Below, one piece after another: positions 24,127-34,383 of a stretch of 64,000 bases of DNA. Position numbers and translations under genes: made by a program. The DNA is taken from positions 2,542,001-2,606,000 of the forward strand of contig NC_079243.1 of the NCBI RefSeq assembly GCF_028009165.1, in the 5' to 3' direction. Below the pieces are notes generated by a model. It had not been told where the DNA came from and did no database searches. It was given only the letters and a program-made list of their open reading frames with translations. How positions within the stretch are numbered: the first letter of the stretch is position 1; every line of letters starts with the position of its first letter. The stretch comes from Akanthomyces muscarius. Its lineage: Eukaryota > Ascomycota > Sordariomycetes > Hypocreales > Cordycipitaceae.

Positions 24127-25302
24127 ATGGTGCTTCCGGTGCGTGACTGGCCTAAGCGTTGGCGAGCCTGTCTCGTCATAGGGGTACTCGCGAGCGTGGC
24201 TATCAACACAGGGCTCACCGCATGGTACTTTTCCAGGTTGCAAGCAGCTCGCGCCGGATTGTCCACATCTGCGACGGAGCCGCAGCATGCCGACGATGGC
24301 GCCGATGCACTGGGCCGTCACCACCACAAATTTGACCATCTCACCATGATGCAAAATCTGCCGTGGGAGGTTATCCCTACCGCTGACAACGGACGCCGAC
24401 TCATCATCATTGGCGACATCCACGGCATGGACCGGTCGCTCGACAGGCTCCTTGACCACATCGAATATAACGGCGACACCGACCACATCGTGGCCGCCGG
24501 CGACATGGTTAACAAGGGCCCGCACTCGTCTCGTGTGATTGCTCGTCTCATGGAGCTTGGTGCATCGGCCGTGCGTGGCAACCATGAAGATCGCGTGCTT
24601 CTGGCGCTCGCCTCTGCGGTGGGTGAGGAGGAATCTCAGGAGCCAAAAGAATCCCAGGAGCCAACGGACACAATCGACAACTCTACGTCGCCAGACTTCC
24701 AAGCTGACGGCAAGAAGCGCGATAGGAAGACGGCACACCAGCTTTCCAAGAAGCAGATCGAGTGGCTTGCGGAGAGGCCACTGATTCTCTCGGCGGAGGA
24801 TCTGGCCATGTACGTTGTGCATGCTGGGTTGGTACCGGGCATTCGACCCATCAACCAGGACCCCTGGGCGGTGATGAATATGCGCTCACTCATCGAACCA
24901 CCAAGGCGTCTCGCCCACCAAGTTCCGGGGCAAGATGGAGATTTCCACGACTATCATTTTGGCAAGGACAAGGACCAGGACAGTGCTCAAGAGGGCAATG
25001 CCAATGAGCATGTAGACGCCAGCATCGCGTTCCAAGACCTCATTCCCGTCGACACGCACGAAGGCCGCAAATGGGCCGCCCTATGGGACCTACGCCAGTC
25101 TCAAATCCGCAAATCCGACCGGCGCACTGTTGTCTACGGTCATGACGCCAAACGTGGACTGACAGTCGGCGAGTACACCTTCGGCCTCGACTCGGCCTGC
25201 GTCAATGGCGGCCACCTCACAGCCCTCGTTGTCCACGTTAGCAAGAAGGGTCATGTGAAGCGCAAAATTCGCCAGGTACCCTGCAAAAAGTACAAGCGAT
25301 AA
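24127..25302 (+). CDS. ppn2: Ppn2-like metallophosphoesterase (vacuolar endopolyphosphatase family)
   Basis: Single-exon 391-aa type II membrane protein. A basic N-terminus is followed by a signal anchor at about residues 14-35 (ACLVIGVLASVAINTGLTAW) and a calcineurin-like phosphoesterase domain. All metal-binding blocks are present: GDIHG, GDMVNKGPHS, GNHED, VVHAGLVPG and GHDAKRG. This arrangement matches yeast Ppn2, a Zn-dependent endopolyphosphatase of the vacuole lumen, and the related bacterial ApaH/PrpE-type enzymes. A charged low-complexity insertion (EESQEPKESQEPTD) separates GNHED from the HAGLVPG block. The start at 24127 has an excellent context (GCCACCATGG); the frame is open upstream without another ATG. 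Substrate is inferred from the family. Confidence 0.88.
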   Translation: MVLPVRDWPKRWRACLVIGVLASVAINTGLTAWYFSRLQAARAGLSTSATEPQHADDGADALGRHHHKFDHLTMMQNLPWEVIPTADNGRRLIIIGDIHGMDRSLDRLLDHIEYNGDTDHIVAAGDMVNKGPHSSRVIARLMELGASAVRGNHEDRVLLALASAVGEEESQEPKESQEPTDTIDNSTSPDFQADGKKRDRKTAHQLSKKQIEWLAERPLILSAEDLAMYVVHAGLVPGIRPINQDPWAVMNMRSLIEPPRRLAHQVPGQDGDFHDYHFGKDKDQDSAQEGNANEHVDASIAFQDLIPVDTHEGRKWAALWDLRQSQIRKSDRRTVVYGHDAKRGLTVGEYTFGLDSACVNGGHLTALVVHVSKKGHVKRKIRQVPCKKYKR

Positions 25303-25628
25303 TTCTCATCTCGGTCCTGCGCAAAATTTGTTATCATTATTAGCACGAACCCAGTTCTATTTGCCTTTTGAGCATTACGATACCACTTTGTTATTACCTA
25401 GACACTTATAGATACCACACCATAATTGGCGTTTTCATTGGTTATGAATATCATTATTATTATTATAGTCACAGACAGTACTTGCAAAAGAAACCTTCCA
25501 TCATACGAGCCTTGACGATGTGCGTGCTTGATTGAGAACTGTTGTGGATGACTACAGAGCTATGGCTGACCAAAGGTACCATTGTACCCGACACATGTAC
25601 CGATAGACGAGCAAGTACCTCATGCCGC
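25303..25628. other. Convergent 3' flanks
   Basis: About 330 nt between the convergent ppn2-like gene and the minus-strand secreted-protein gene. AT-rich (ATTATTATTATTAT near 25450), with no gene. Confidence 0.45.
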
Positions 25629-26017
25629 TTAGTGACTACCGGACAGAAACTGTTAGCAAGCCCTCCCGCGTTTATGACATGAGTGAGATGACGAGTAGGT
25701 ACTTACGACCAGCAGCGAAACGACCGGATGGCGTTCCAAGGCCGGGCGTTGCACTTGCCCGCGGCCACGCTGCAGTAGTAGATGTCACCCCAGGGCACGC
25801 CGCACGGCGTCGTGTAGAACTCGCAGCGGTCCGTGCCGGGAGGCGGTACGTAGATCTCGCAGAGGTTGGTCGTGCGGAAGCCGGAGACGTTGGTGCAGTC
25901 GCCGTCGCCCGACTTGGTGTTGCCGTGCTCGCCGCCGCAGCCACTCCAGTTGACCTGCGTGTCGGCGAGGGCGGCGCCTGCGAGAGCGAGAAGAGCGATG
26001 GAGAACTTCATCATCAT
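25629..26017 (-). CDS. Small cysteine-rich secreted protein (effector-like, unknown function)
   Basis: Not recognised as a known family. It is 104-105 aa, starting with three ATGs in a row. A clear signal peptide (KFSIALLALAGAALA) is cut probably before Asp-Thr-Gln. The mature part of about 85 aa holds eight cysteines (WSGCGG, DGDC, NLCE, DRCEF, TTPCG, YYCS, GKC, FRCW), enough for four disulfides, with high Gly, Thr and aromatic content. The last coding bases are followed by a perfect GTAAGT donor. Unspliced, the frame stops at 25703-25705 (..CWS). Spliced to an acceptor at 25636 it ends ..CWSH at 25629. Size, secretion and Cys content resemble fungal effectors or antimicrobial proteins, but no activity can be assigned. 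Confidence 0.75.
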
Positions 26018-27718
26018 AAGAGGGAGTTTGTATAAAGACTGCTGTGCTGATTTGTTGGTAGCTGCTGCTTGTCTAGGTGCTCTTGGCCGTGACAGCAGTT
26101 CACTTTATATACACATGGAAATTTCGCATTGCTTTCCTCTTTTTTTCTTGACCGCTCACGCAAAAGTCTGAAGGCCTTCCCGTTTAAAAGTGCGAAGGCA
26201 TGGCAATGATCATCGGGACGCGGTTTGCTCGGTTTGCACACAGCCTCGCTGGACGCACAGCGTAACACCTGCGCAAGGAGAGCGATGCTACGATGCACAG
26301 AGAAGCAGACCTATTGAGCGAGAGAGCAGAAGGATTCTCGGTCATGCATAGTAGGAGTAAAATGCAACCTCGTTCTGCCGAGCTGAAGCGAAACAGATAC
26401 AGCCTTGTGATGGTGTGCAAAGGTGTAGGGCTTCCGAATCTGGTCGCAAGTTGCAAGAAGAAGAAAAAACTTGCCAGATGTTCTACTCCAGCGAATCCAC
26501 ATCTTCATTTGTAAAGCTTACATACTCACGGCGTGTATCAAGGGGAGGATTCAAACTTGTTCGTTTTCATTTTGTAGAAACTGCATATTGCTGTAGTGGA
26601 CCGGGCTGCGACCCGATTTGGCCGCCGACGGTGCCAAGGCTCAGGCTGAAAGCCAGCTGAAGCATAACTCGCGGATACGAAGAAGTACCGACATGCAAGA
26701 ATATGCGCTGAAAAAGAACATACCCAGAAAGGATGCGGGCCGTCAGCCGACGGAGGGTTTCTCGGCCTGTATACCCTGACTGAAAAATCACACGAGTTGG
26801 GCTTGGGGGGCCGGGTCGCCGCAGCTCACGGCTTACAATCACGCTCGCCTCGACCGTTCGATAGTACTATCAAGAACATGGCCTCTGAAGGTCCATTCAA
26901 AGCGTATCTGTAGTTAAGTAAGGATGTGTTTAACCATTGGTTTGTCCATGGGCAGGAAGCAACGGCATTAGCTGTATTTGACGTCGAACCATCATCACTC
27001 TTTCTGCTTGGATGATGGAATCCTAATATTCGATTGCTAAGCATGGGAAAATCAGATGACCTCGGCCAATATTCCTTACTTTAAAGCTATTGAAATAAGA
27101 CAAAATGCACCTCACGGTCGCTTGTCGACGTACCCAGCGTGAGGTTGAAGAGAAGCGTCCAGCGTCATGCTGCGTAAGGATGAGTCCGCACATGCGACGA
27201 AGTACCGAGAAAAGGTTGCAGCAACAAAACTACCAAGTGATTAACCAAATGTGGCCACTTTCTTTCAGCATCGAATCATGAATCTACGCGCTGCAAGCTG
27301 GACGCAGTGAAGCAGCCAACACTGTCATTGCGAGGTCGTTTTAAAGGCAAGTGGCTTATAAGTGCATAACCTTAAGAGGAGAAAGTCAATCTAATAATTT
27401 CACGAGTGTCGGAAAGTAATTTTGCCTTTGTCATTTAAACTTGAAGTTGAAGCCTTTTACTTTGGGGTGAGACATGGTCTCGAATGCCCCCGGAGCGCGC
27501 ATGTTAGTGACGCTCACCTCGAAGCAGCTCGCAGGCGAATGGTAGCGGCGCCAGCCAGGGGTAAGCCTCAGAACTTGCACTCTCACACATTGCCGAATCT
27601 AATTGACATGGGAGCAATCAACCCTACACTCCCACCGCTGTGAATCAATCCCGACCATGGCACAGTTATAATTTAGCTTAAAGAAAAAACATAACCCGAG
27701 CTCGCACCACCCCGCATC
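26018..27718. other. Intergenic region between secreted protein and kinase
   Basis: A 1.7-kb divergent interval containing both promoters. Short frames (up to about 94 codons) on both strands have no domain or splice support. No RNA gene was recognised. Confidence 0.45.
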
Positions 27719-29692
27719 ATGGCCTCGACCAAGCAGCGCGCCCTCGACGACGCCCAACACGCCCAGGCCGCCGCCGTCCAGCTCTGCCGCCGCACCAAAC
27801 AGCCTCTTCCTCCTTATCGTCTCACCGAGCTCATTGGCAAAGGCTCCTTTGGACGTGTCTACAAGGCCACCACCACCGACTACCAGCTCGTCGCTGTGAA
27901 AGTCATCAACATCGAGCACGGCGACAGCCTCGCGCCCGGCCTCGCCGACACGCTCGCCGACCTGCACGCCGAGATCCGCGCGCTGCAGGCCCTCCAAGGC
28001 GGCGTCAATGCCCCCCGCAGCATCAACCGTGTTGTCGAGGCGCTGCTCGTCGGCCCCGCCGTGTGGCTCGTCCTCGAGTACTGCGCGGGCGGGAGCGTCG
28101 CGACGCTCATGCGGCCCTCGCGGCCGCGCGGTCTGCATGAGAAGTGGATCGTGCCGATCCTGCGGGAGACGGCCGCGGCGCTGAGCTGGGTGCACGCGCA
28201 GGGAATCATCCACCGCGACGTCAAGGCGGCGAATGTGCTGGTGGGCGAGGGCGGCGGCAGGGTGCAGCTGTGCGATTTCGGCGTGGCGGCGACGCTGCGC
28301 GGCAGAGGCGACAGGCGCACGACGGTCGTGGGCACGGCGCACTGGATGGCGCCCGAGCTGCTGGGCAGCGGCAGCCGCGGCGTGGCGGCATCGTATGGGA
28401 GCGAGGTCGACGTGTGGGCGTTTGGCGCGCTGGCATACGAGCTGGCCATGGGCCACCCGCCGAATGCCGCGCTGGGGATGGTCGGACTGGCGAGACTGGG
28501 TCGGCAGTTGCAGACGCAGAGCCCGAGGCTGGAGGGCGAGGAGTTTTCCGAGGGTATTCGGGACCTGGTGGCGTGCTGCCTGCAGCGCGAGCCGGAGCGG
28601 CGTCCGACCATGGCAGCGGTGCAGGACCACGGCTACATTGCCGCCGCCGCGACGGAGGAGAAGTATCCGACAGAGACGCTCGCGCAGCTGGTGCGCGCGT
28701 TCCGCATCTGGGAGGCACAGGGCGGGGATCGTCGGTCCTTGTTCGCCGAGGGCGGTGCTGCAGTGATGCAGGACGACGATGACGCGGCAGAAGATGCGAT
28801 GCAAGAAGACTGGAACTTTAGCACGGCGTTTGAGATGCATGAAGCTGATGTTCTGGATGCTTCTGATGTCGCGAATCTGTCCGTCGCATACGGAATCGGC
28901 GCGGACAGCCAAGAAACGCAGCAGCCACGTTCTGCATCTCGACAACAACGACGACGACGACAGCCGCGACGGCACATGGCTGTCAAGCCCCCCCTCGAAA
29001 AGGTCTTCGACTCCAACACGCTCTCCAACTACGACGACTACTCGCGGCAGTACTACACCAAGTTCCTGCCCGAGCCGGTGCAGCGGGCGCTTCTGCAAAA
29101 CGGCGTCACCGGGCCGCAGACTGACCGCGAATCTCTAATTGACCTGGACGTGTGCGTGGTTGACGGCAGCAGCAGCAGCAGCGACTCTGTGTCCAGTTCT
29201 GTCGACATGGGCACCGTTCGGCCTGCCGTGGCGACGAGGGGATGGAAAAGAGAGCAAGTGTCGCTTTCGCTGCGATTGGGCGGCACAAAGCGCGCGACGC
29301 AGGAATGGAGGTTTCCCGTCATGTTCCCGCAACCCGCCCCCGAGGAGCCGGATCATTTTCCTTCTCGGCTCGAGGAAATACACGAGTCTTCGATTTCGGA
29401 TATTTCCGATAGTCGCTCAGAGTCGGCGGATGGCTTAATCGACCTGGACATGAGTACTATTCTGCCCAGTACTGTGCGGCGCCACCAGCGAGAGGAGAGG
29501 CAACGTACGCAAGAGCCGCCGCCGCTGCCATCTGCGCCGCTGCCACAGGTCATTATGGGACAGGCAGCTGATGAGCAGGTGAAGGATGAGCTGCATAGAA
29601 TGACGGCTAGTTTGGCCGACCACTTGCGCTACGCCACGGCTTATCTGGCCGATCTGCCGATCCGCCGAATACATGTAGCTGCATCGGGATGA
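27719..29692 (+). CDS. GCK/STE20-type serine/threonine kinase with disordered tail
   Basis: Single-exon 657-aa kinase. The catalytic domain spans about residues 33-310: Gly loop LIGKGSFGRVYK, VAVKVI Lys, catalytic loop HRDVKAANVLV, CDFGVAATL (DFG), and activation segment VVGTAHWMAPEL. This combination is typical of germinal-centre kinases (Sps1/MST/Sid1). A small helical block follows (about 320-345). A second conserved-looking region, NTLSNYDDYSRQYYTKFLPE, sits at about 440-460. The rest is acidic and Ser-rich, with an Arg-rich segment QQRRRRQPRRH. LIDLD occurs twice (residues 473-477 and 573-577). It could be the septation kinase Sid1/SepL or a relative; I cannot decide. GC content is high, causing long antisense open frames. 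Confidence 0.87.
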   Translation: MASTKQRALDDAQHAQAAAVQLCRRTKQPLPPYRLTELIGKGSFGRVYKATTTDYQLVAVKVINIEHGDSLAPGLADTLADLHAEIRALQALQGGVNAPRSINRVVEALLVGPAVWLVLEYCAGGSVATLMRPSRPRGLHEKWIVPILRETAAALSWVHAQGIIHRDVKAANVLVGEGGGRVQLCDFGVAATLRGRGDRRTTVVGTAHWMAPELLGSGSRGVAASYGSEVDVWAFGALAYELAMGHPPNAALGMVGLARLGRQLQTQSPRLEGEEFSEGIRDLVACCLQREPERRPTMAAVQDHGYIAAAATEEKYPTETLAQLVRAFRIWEAQGGDRRSLFAEGGAAVMQDDDDAAEDAMQEDWNFSTAFEMHEADVLDASDVANLSVAYGIGADSQETQQPRSASRQQRRRRQPRRHMAVKPPLEKVFDSNTLSNYDDYSRQYYTKFLPEPVQRALLQNGVTGPQTDRESLIDLDVCVVDGSSSSSDSVSSSVDMGTVRPAVATRGWKREQVSLSLRLGGTKRATQEWRFPVMFPQPAPEEPDHFPSRLEEIHESSISDISDSRSESADGLIDLDMSTILPSTVRRHQREERQRTQEPPPLPSAPLPQVIMGQAADEQVKDELHRMTASLADHLRYATAYLADLPIRRIHVAASG

Positions 29693-29908
29693 TCGGATCT
29701 AAAGGGCGCTGCAGGCCAGCCGTACATGCCCACAAAAGAAAGAGTTCACGATGCAATCGAAACATGTTGGTATCGACGTTATATATTATTCATTCATAGG
29801 AATTCCCGGTACATAATCATTGCCCATATAAAAGCGCATCCAGCGTATACAATCTAGCCCGTAGAAAAGAAACGCACCGCGCAAATGAACCCGCCATTTT
29901 TGTTGCAT

Positions 29909-31430
29909 TTAAGCAGAGAGCTTCTCTTTGAGAGTCTTCTTGAGAGTCTCGGCGTCAGCAGCGAACTTGCTGATACCCTCGCGGAGCTTCTCGACGGCCA
30001 TCTGCTCCTCGTTGAAGGCGAAGCGGAAGGTAGGCTCGTCGTTGATGTAGGTCTTGCGCTCAATGCTCTGGGAAGAGGCGGCAGCGGAATCGAGCTTCTT
30101 GGGGACGGCGTCGGTGCCGTTGAGGAGTTCCTCCAGCAGATTAGGCTATTTTCGTTAGCAAATGTCGTGAAAACAAAGTCAAAGAAGACGCACAGAGATG
30201 GTCAGGTAGTCACAGCCAGCAAGCTCAGTGATCTCGCCAGTGTTACGGAAAGAGGCGCCCATGACAATGGTCTTGTAGCCAAACTTCTTGTAGTAGTTGA
30301 AGATGGCCTTGACAGACGACACGCCGGGGTCGTTCTCCTTGGTGTACTCCTGCTTGGTGGAAGCCTTGTACCAGTCGAGGATACGGCCGACAAAGGGGGA
30401 GATGAGGAAAGCGTTGGCCTCGGCAGCGGCGATGGCCTGGGGCAGGGAGAACAGCAGAGTCAGGTTGCAGTTGATGCCGTGGTCGCGCTGGAGAATCTCA
30501 GCGGCCTTGATGCCCTCCCAGGTGGAAGCGATCTTGATCAGGACACGGTCCTTGGAGATGCCCTGCTGCTTGTAGAGCTGTGCATGACGGTTAGCATCGT
30601 GGTGTTGGAGGCGATCGGAGCGGAGGGCAACATACGTCAATGATGTGGAGAGCCTTGTCGACAGAGCCCTTGGTGTCAAAAGACAGCTTGGCGTCAACCT
30701 CGGTAGAGACGCGGCCGGGAATGATGTCGAGAATCTTCTGGCCAAATTCGACCAGGAGACGGTCAAGAGCGAGGTCGACCTGGGCGTCGGCATCGCCACC
30801 CTGCTTCTTGGCGTAGGCAATGGCATCGTCAATCAGCTTAGCATACTCGGCCTTCTTGGAAGCGGCGAGGATGAGCGAAGGGTTGGTGGTGGCATCCTGG
30901 GGCTTGTACTTGTCAATGGCTGCGAGGTGGTCAGCATCTGTTTTGTTGAGAGGGTCGGTAGGTGGCAAGCGGTGGCCGTGAGCGCAGGAGTAAAATGTCT
31001 CAACGTCGGCCGCAGCGAGGGTAGAAAGAACGATAGGGGGTTACTAACTGGCAAAGTCACCTAAAAATGAGAAAACATGGTTAGTACGGGACGAATTGTA
31101 GCTTGCGGAAGCTGCGGGAATTTACCAGAGTCGCAGACGACAACCTAGAGCAATGGGGTCAGCAGGTTCGGAGGTCAATGTTGAGCGATGCGGGCAAGCA
31201 TGGAATTGCGAGAAAAGGCGAGAAGCACTGCAACCAGTGTCGACGAAGAAGGAGCTCGCCATTCCTTCTCCGAAGGGCAGTGCTGTCAATGCCAATGCAA
31301 CGCGTTCACGACGGTTAAGCCATGAAGCTGTTGTGGCGGCAACGAGGGGCAACAAAACGATGGCGGGGTAGATGCGTGCGAAGAACTTACAGTGCCGCTG
31401 GCCTTGAGCTGCTCGAGAGAGTTGGACATT
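29909..31430 (-). CDS. tal1: Transaldolase (pentose phosphate pathway)
   Basis: Six exons: 31430-31392, 31144-31126, 31060-31049, 30919-30636, 30577-30194 and 30145-29909, giving 324 aa, the normal size. It transfers a dihydroxyacetone unit between sedoheptulose-7-phosphate and glyceraldehyde-3-phosphate in the cytosol. Visible marks are the first signature [10 protein letters not shown] and the Schiff-base Lys in [12 protein letters not shown]. Also present are [24 protein letters not shown] and [16 protein letters not shown]. The N-terminus [28 protein letters not shown] is spread over four exons, including one of 19 nt and one of only 12 nt. All junctions use GT..AG and keep the frame. The intron-dense 5' end suggests intron-mediated control, which is inference. 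Confidence 0.95.
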
Positions 31431-32554
31431 GTGAAGGAGATGTAGACTTTGGGGTATCGAAGAAAGAAGATGAAGTCTCGTCAAAAAGATTGTGACAGGA
31501 AGAGAGATGAGGCAAAGTTTGGATGGAGATGGGAAGAGCAGGATGAAAAGGTTGGGCGGGCCTGATGACGGACTGCTTATGATATAATGCCAAAGCCGAT
31601 GCGTCGAGGCAGAGCAGCTGCCAGAAGCTTTTGGGGTGTGTAGGCTCGCTGTAATGACGCTGTAGTGCTTCCATGGTGGGGGGTCTCGCAATGGTTTCGG
31701 TGGGCGCTGCAGAGGGGCCCAGTGGGGTCTTGTAGGGGCATGCACCGCTGTGGGCGGCAGTTGCTGGGCACCTCAAACCCGCTAACAGAACAACGGCGCT
31801 GCGGGAATATGTCATTGCTGCCTCCGGCCAAGATAAGGCGGCCAGCGAGAGGCAATCACCGCCTGAAATTTCCCATCTGCTAGCCGACCCAAACCCACTG
31901 CAGAATCTTTTTTCGCCTGCACCCAGTAAACGGCATTACTTCATACTGGAGTCCTTTTTCTGGACCTGCGATGCTGTCCGAGCCATTCATCGGGCCGCCT
32001 CTACGCTCGCCCGCCCACTCCGGCAGCACTAGCACCGCTCTCGCCGCGACTCTATTCGCGGCCTTTTTTTTTTTTTTTGTTGCGCTTTCGATAGCCGGCG
32101 ACCGGAAATAGTATTATTAGGGAGACCCGCCTGCTGTTCTCTAAAGAAAATTCGAAAAAAGGCCGCACGGTAAAGCTTTATGGCGCATCGTTGGGTACTC
32201 GGGCGAAATCTCCACTAATCAGGGCCGCAAGTGGCACATCCACTCCTGGCAGCTCCGGACTTCAAACACGGCCATTCCGCATCTGCGCCGACTGCAACGT
32301 GCCGCTTTGGTGCGCTGTCGCATCTCGGCGCGCGTTTTTATTGTAGCTAGCCGGCTGCAAGAATAATCAGATTCAAACTCCTGCCTCACGAGACTACTGA
32401 AAATATCAAAGGCCAGACGCCTGACCCCTTGTAGCGAAAAGCATCTTTACAATTTGCCGTGTACGCTAGCTAAGCTACTAACATTGCGACACATTACCAA
32501 TAACGACATCATGACAGCAAAAGCGATTGCCACCCATTATTATCGCCACCTCAT
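31431..32554. other. Transaldolase promoter region and 3' flank of the Rrt8-like gene
   Basis: About 1.1 kb. It holds a T15 run at 32064-32078 and CT-rich stretches typical of a strong fungal promoter. No additional gene was recognised. Confidence 0.45.
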
Positions 32555-33818
32555 CTACAGCTCCGACTTTTCCGTCGCCTTATCGGCAGCCGCACGCAGG
32601 TTCGGCGCCGTCTCCTTTGTCAGCGAAGTGCTGTGCGCCTCAAGATCAGCTGCCCAGAGAGCCGCACCAACTGTCGTTTCTGTCAGCATGCCGTCATTGC
32701 ATTTTGGCCTCTGCAAGCGCCACTTACCTGTGTTGGTGTAGGTGAAAAACATGCTTGCAATGGGGACCATTTCCAAGACGGTAGCGACGAGTCCGAATCT
32801 CGACGACGTTAGTATTGTCCACGTAGACTTTGGATACGATGCAAACTCACGATGTATACGCGCCGACATGCGTGTTGACCCAGTTGCTCTTTTGCGCCTG
32901 GGACCACTTCTTCAATTGGAAGTACTAAACAAATTTGTTAGCAGCTTTTCAATACGTTTTTTTAGGACGTTTGACTTCTTACCCTCTCGTGGACCGAGCG
33001 TCCACGGCTGCGACCCTGCAGGAACACAAACGCCACCGTTCCCACCAGGGGGACAAAGTTGAGCGGCAAGTACAGCAGGTAGCGGATGATGGCCTTGGGG
33101 CTAAACTTGTCAAACGGGTTCCGCAGAACCTTGCCCAGGCGCTTCATCGGGTCGCGGCCGGCCTTGAGCTCGCGGCCCTCGCTCACAATGGCCGTCGCGT
33201 CGCGGGACACGAGCGTGCCGTCAAACGTGTCGAGGATGGCGTCCTGCAGCAGCCACCCGCGCGAGAGGGTGTTGATGATGGCCGAGCTCTCGCTCAGCAC
33301 CAGCAGCACCGTCGAGACGACCGCAAACGGCCCGTTGACGAAGACGAGCACAGCCAGCTGCGGCAGGTAGGTGAAGGCAAACATGGAGCCGACGACGCCC
33401 GCCGAGAGCGCGAGGATGGGGCCGAGACGCGAGAGGAACGGTTGCCACAGCGATTTGTGCGAGACGAAGTAGACGATACCCTGCGCAAGGGTCAAATGGC
33501 GATTAGCAAATCGACTTTTGCAGCTTCAGAAGGCGCACTATTGCCTACCTTGAGCGGGTACAGATACGCGCGACTCTTCATGGCCTCAAACGCAACCTTG
33601 CGCGCATTGCCAAAGTCCTCCTTGCTGCACAATGTCACCGACATTAGCTTTCCTTGCTTGCGCCCTTGCAATAATGCTGCAATGGGGGAGCCTCACATAA
33701 TCTCGCCGGCCTTTCCGCCCACGGCATCCAGAGTGCGGGCGCCGCGCGACTTGGGCTGTTTCTTGTCGCTGCCGCTGCCGCTGGCGACGGCGCCCGAGGG
33801 AGAGGTGTTGGAACTCAT
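32555..33818 (-). CDS. EI24/Rrt8-like multi-spanning membrane protein
   Basis: Six exons: 33818-33697, 33624-33549, 33480-32983, 32924-32851, 32798-32728 and 32679-32555, giving 321 aa. After a Ser/Gly-rich hydrophilic N-terminus, several membrane segments follow: LGPILALSAGVVGSMFAFTY, LAVLVFVNGPFAVVSTVLLVL, AIIRYLLYLPLNFVPLVGTV and LVATVLEMVPIASMFFTY. The block RYLLYLPLNFVPLVGTVAF followed by a basic loop (QGRSRGRS) is typical of the fungal EI24-domain/Rrt8 (outer spore wall, lipid-droplet) family. The C-terminus is Ala- and charge-rich. Function in filamentous fungi is poorly known, and a role in lipid-droplet or cell-wall traffic is only family analogy. All six junctions are GT..AG and in phase. 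Confidence 0.8.
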
Positions 33819-34383
33819 TTGCCGGAGCGTGGGGTTGTATAGCTCGATCGTCTAGAATGTCTGTCGTGGAAAAGCTGCAAATATGACAGCTCTTTTAATC
33901 GATTGATGGATGTGTAGTTTCGGTTTGTAGGGAAGAGGGAAGTTCCTTTAATCAAAGGGACTTTGTTGTCGGTCTGAACAGGGCAGAGAGGAAATCTTGG
34001 TTATGCGGCAATCACAAGCTCTGGCTTGGTATGCCCGTAGGTATGCCGTCATCGAAGCCCATTGCGGGCTAGACTTGGCTGGCGCTGGCACCTCTCCGTT
34101 GGCGGGGCTCAAGCGCCCGCCTTGGCCTCGCTTCCTTCGGTTAAACAAATCAAGTAACTGAATGCGTGTTTTTATGCCATTGAATGGTAGATGCGGCCAG
34201 CTATGATACAGAAAAAAATACTACAAGATTGAAACGCCGTTATGCCCTCCCAAGACACCCCCAGTCCGATCCAAGCTAGCCCAGCCAAACGCCAAGAATA
34301 TCCAACGGCCTATTTGTTTATAGGTCGAAACGCCATCATCAAATCATTATTTCATCATTAATTCAATGCATTGGTCGGCCGTC
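33819..34383. other. Intergenic region between two minus-strand membrane-protein genes
   Basis: 565 nt holding the promoter of the Rrt8-like gene and the 3' flank of the rhodopsin-fold receptor. No gene seen. Confidence 0.45.

Noticed and set aside
27599..29098. A 499-codon open frame antisense to the kinase gene
   Set aside because: It mirrors a GC-rich coding region in the complementary frame, is rich in Arg/His/Leu and lacks domains. The plus-strand kinase explains the sequence.
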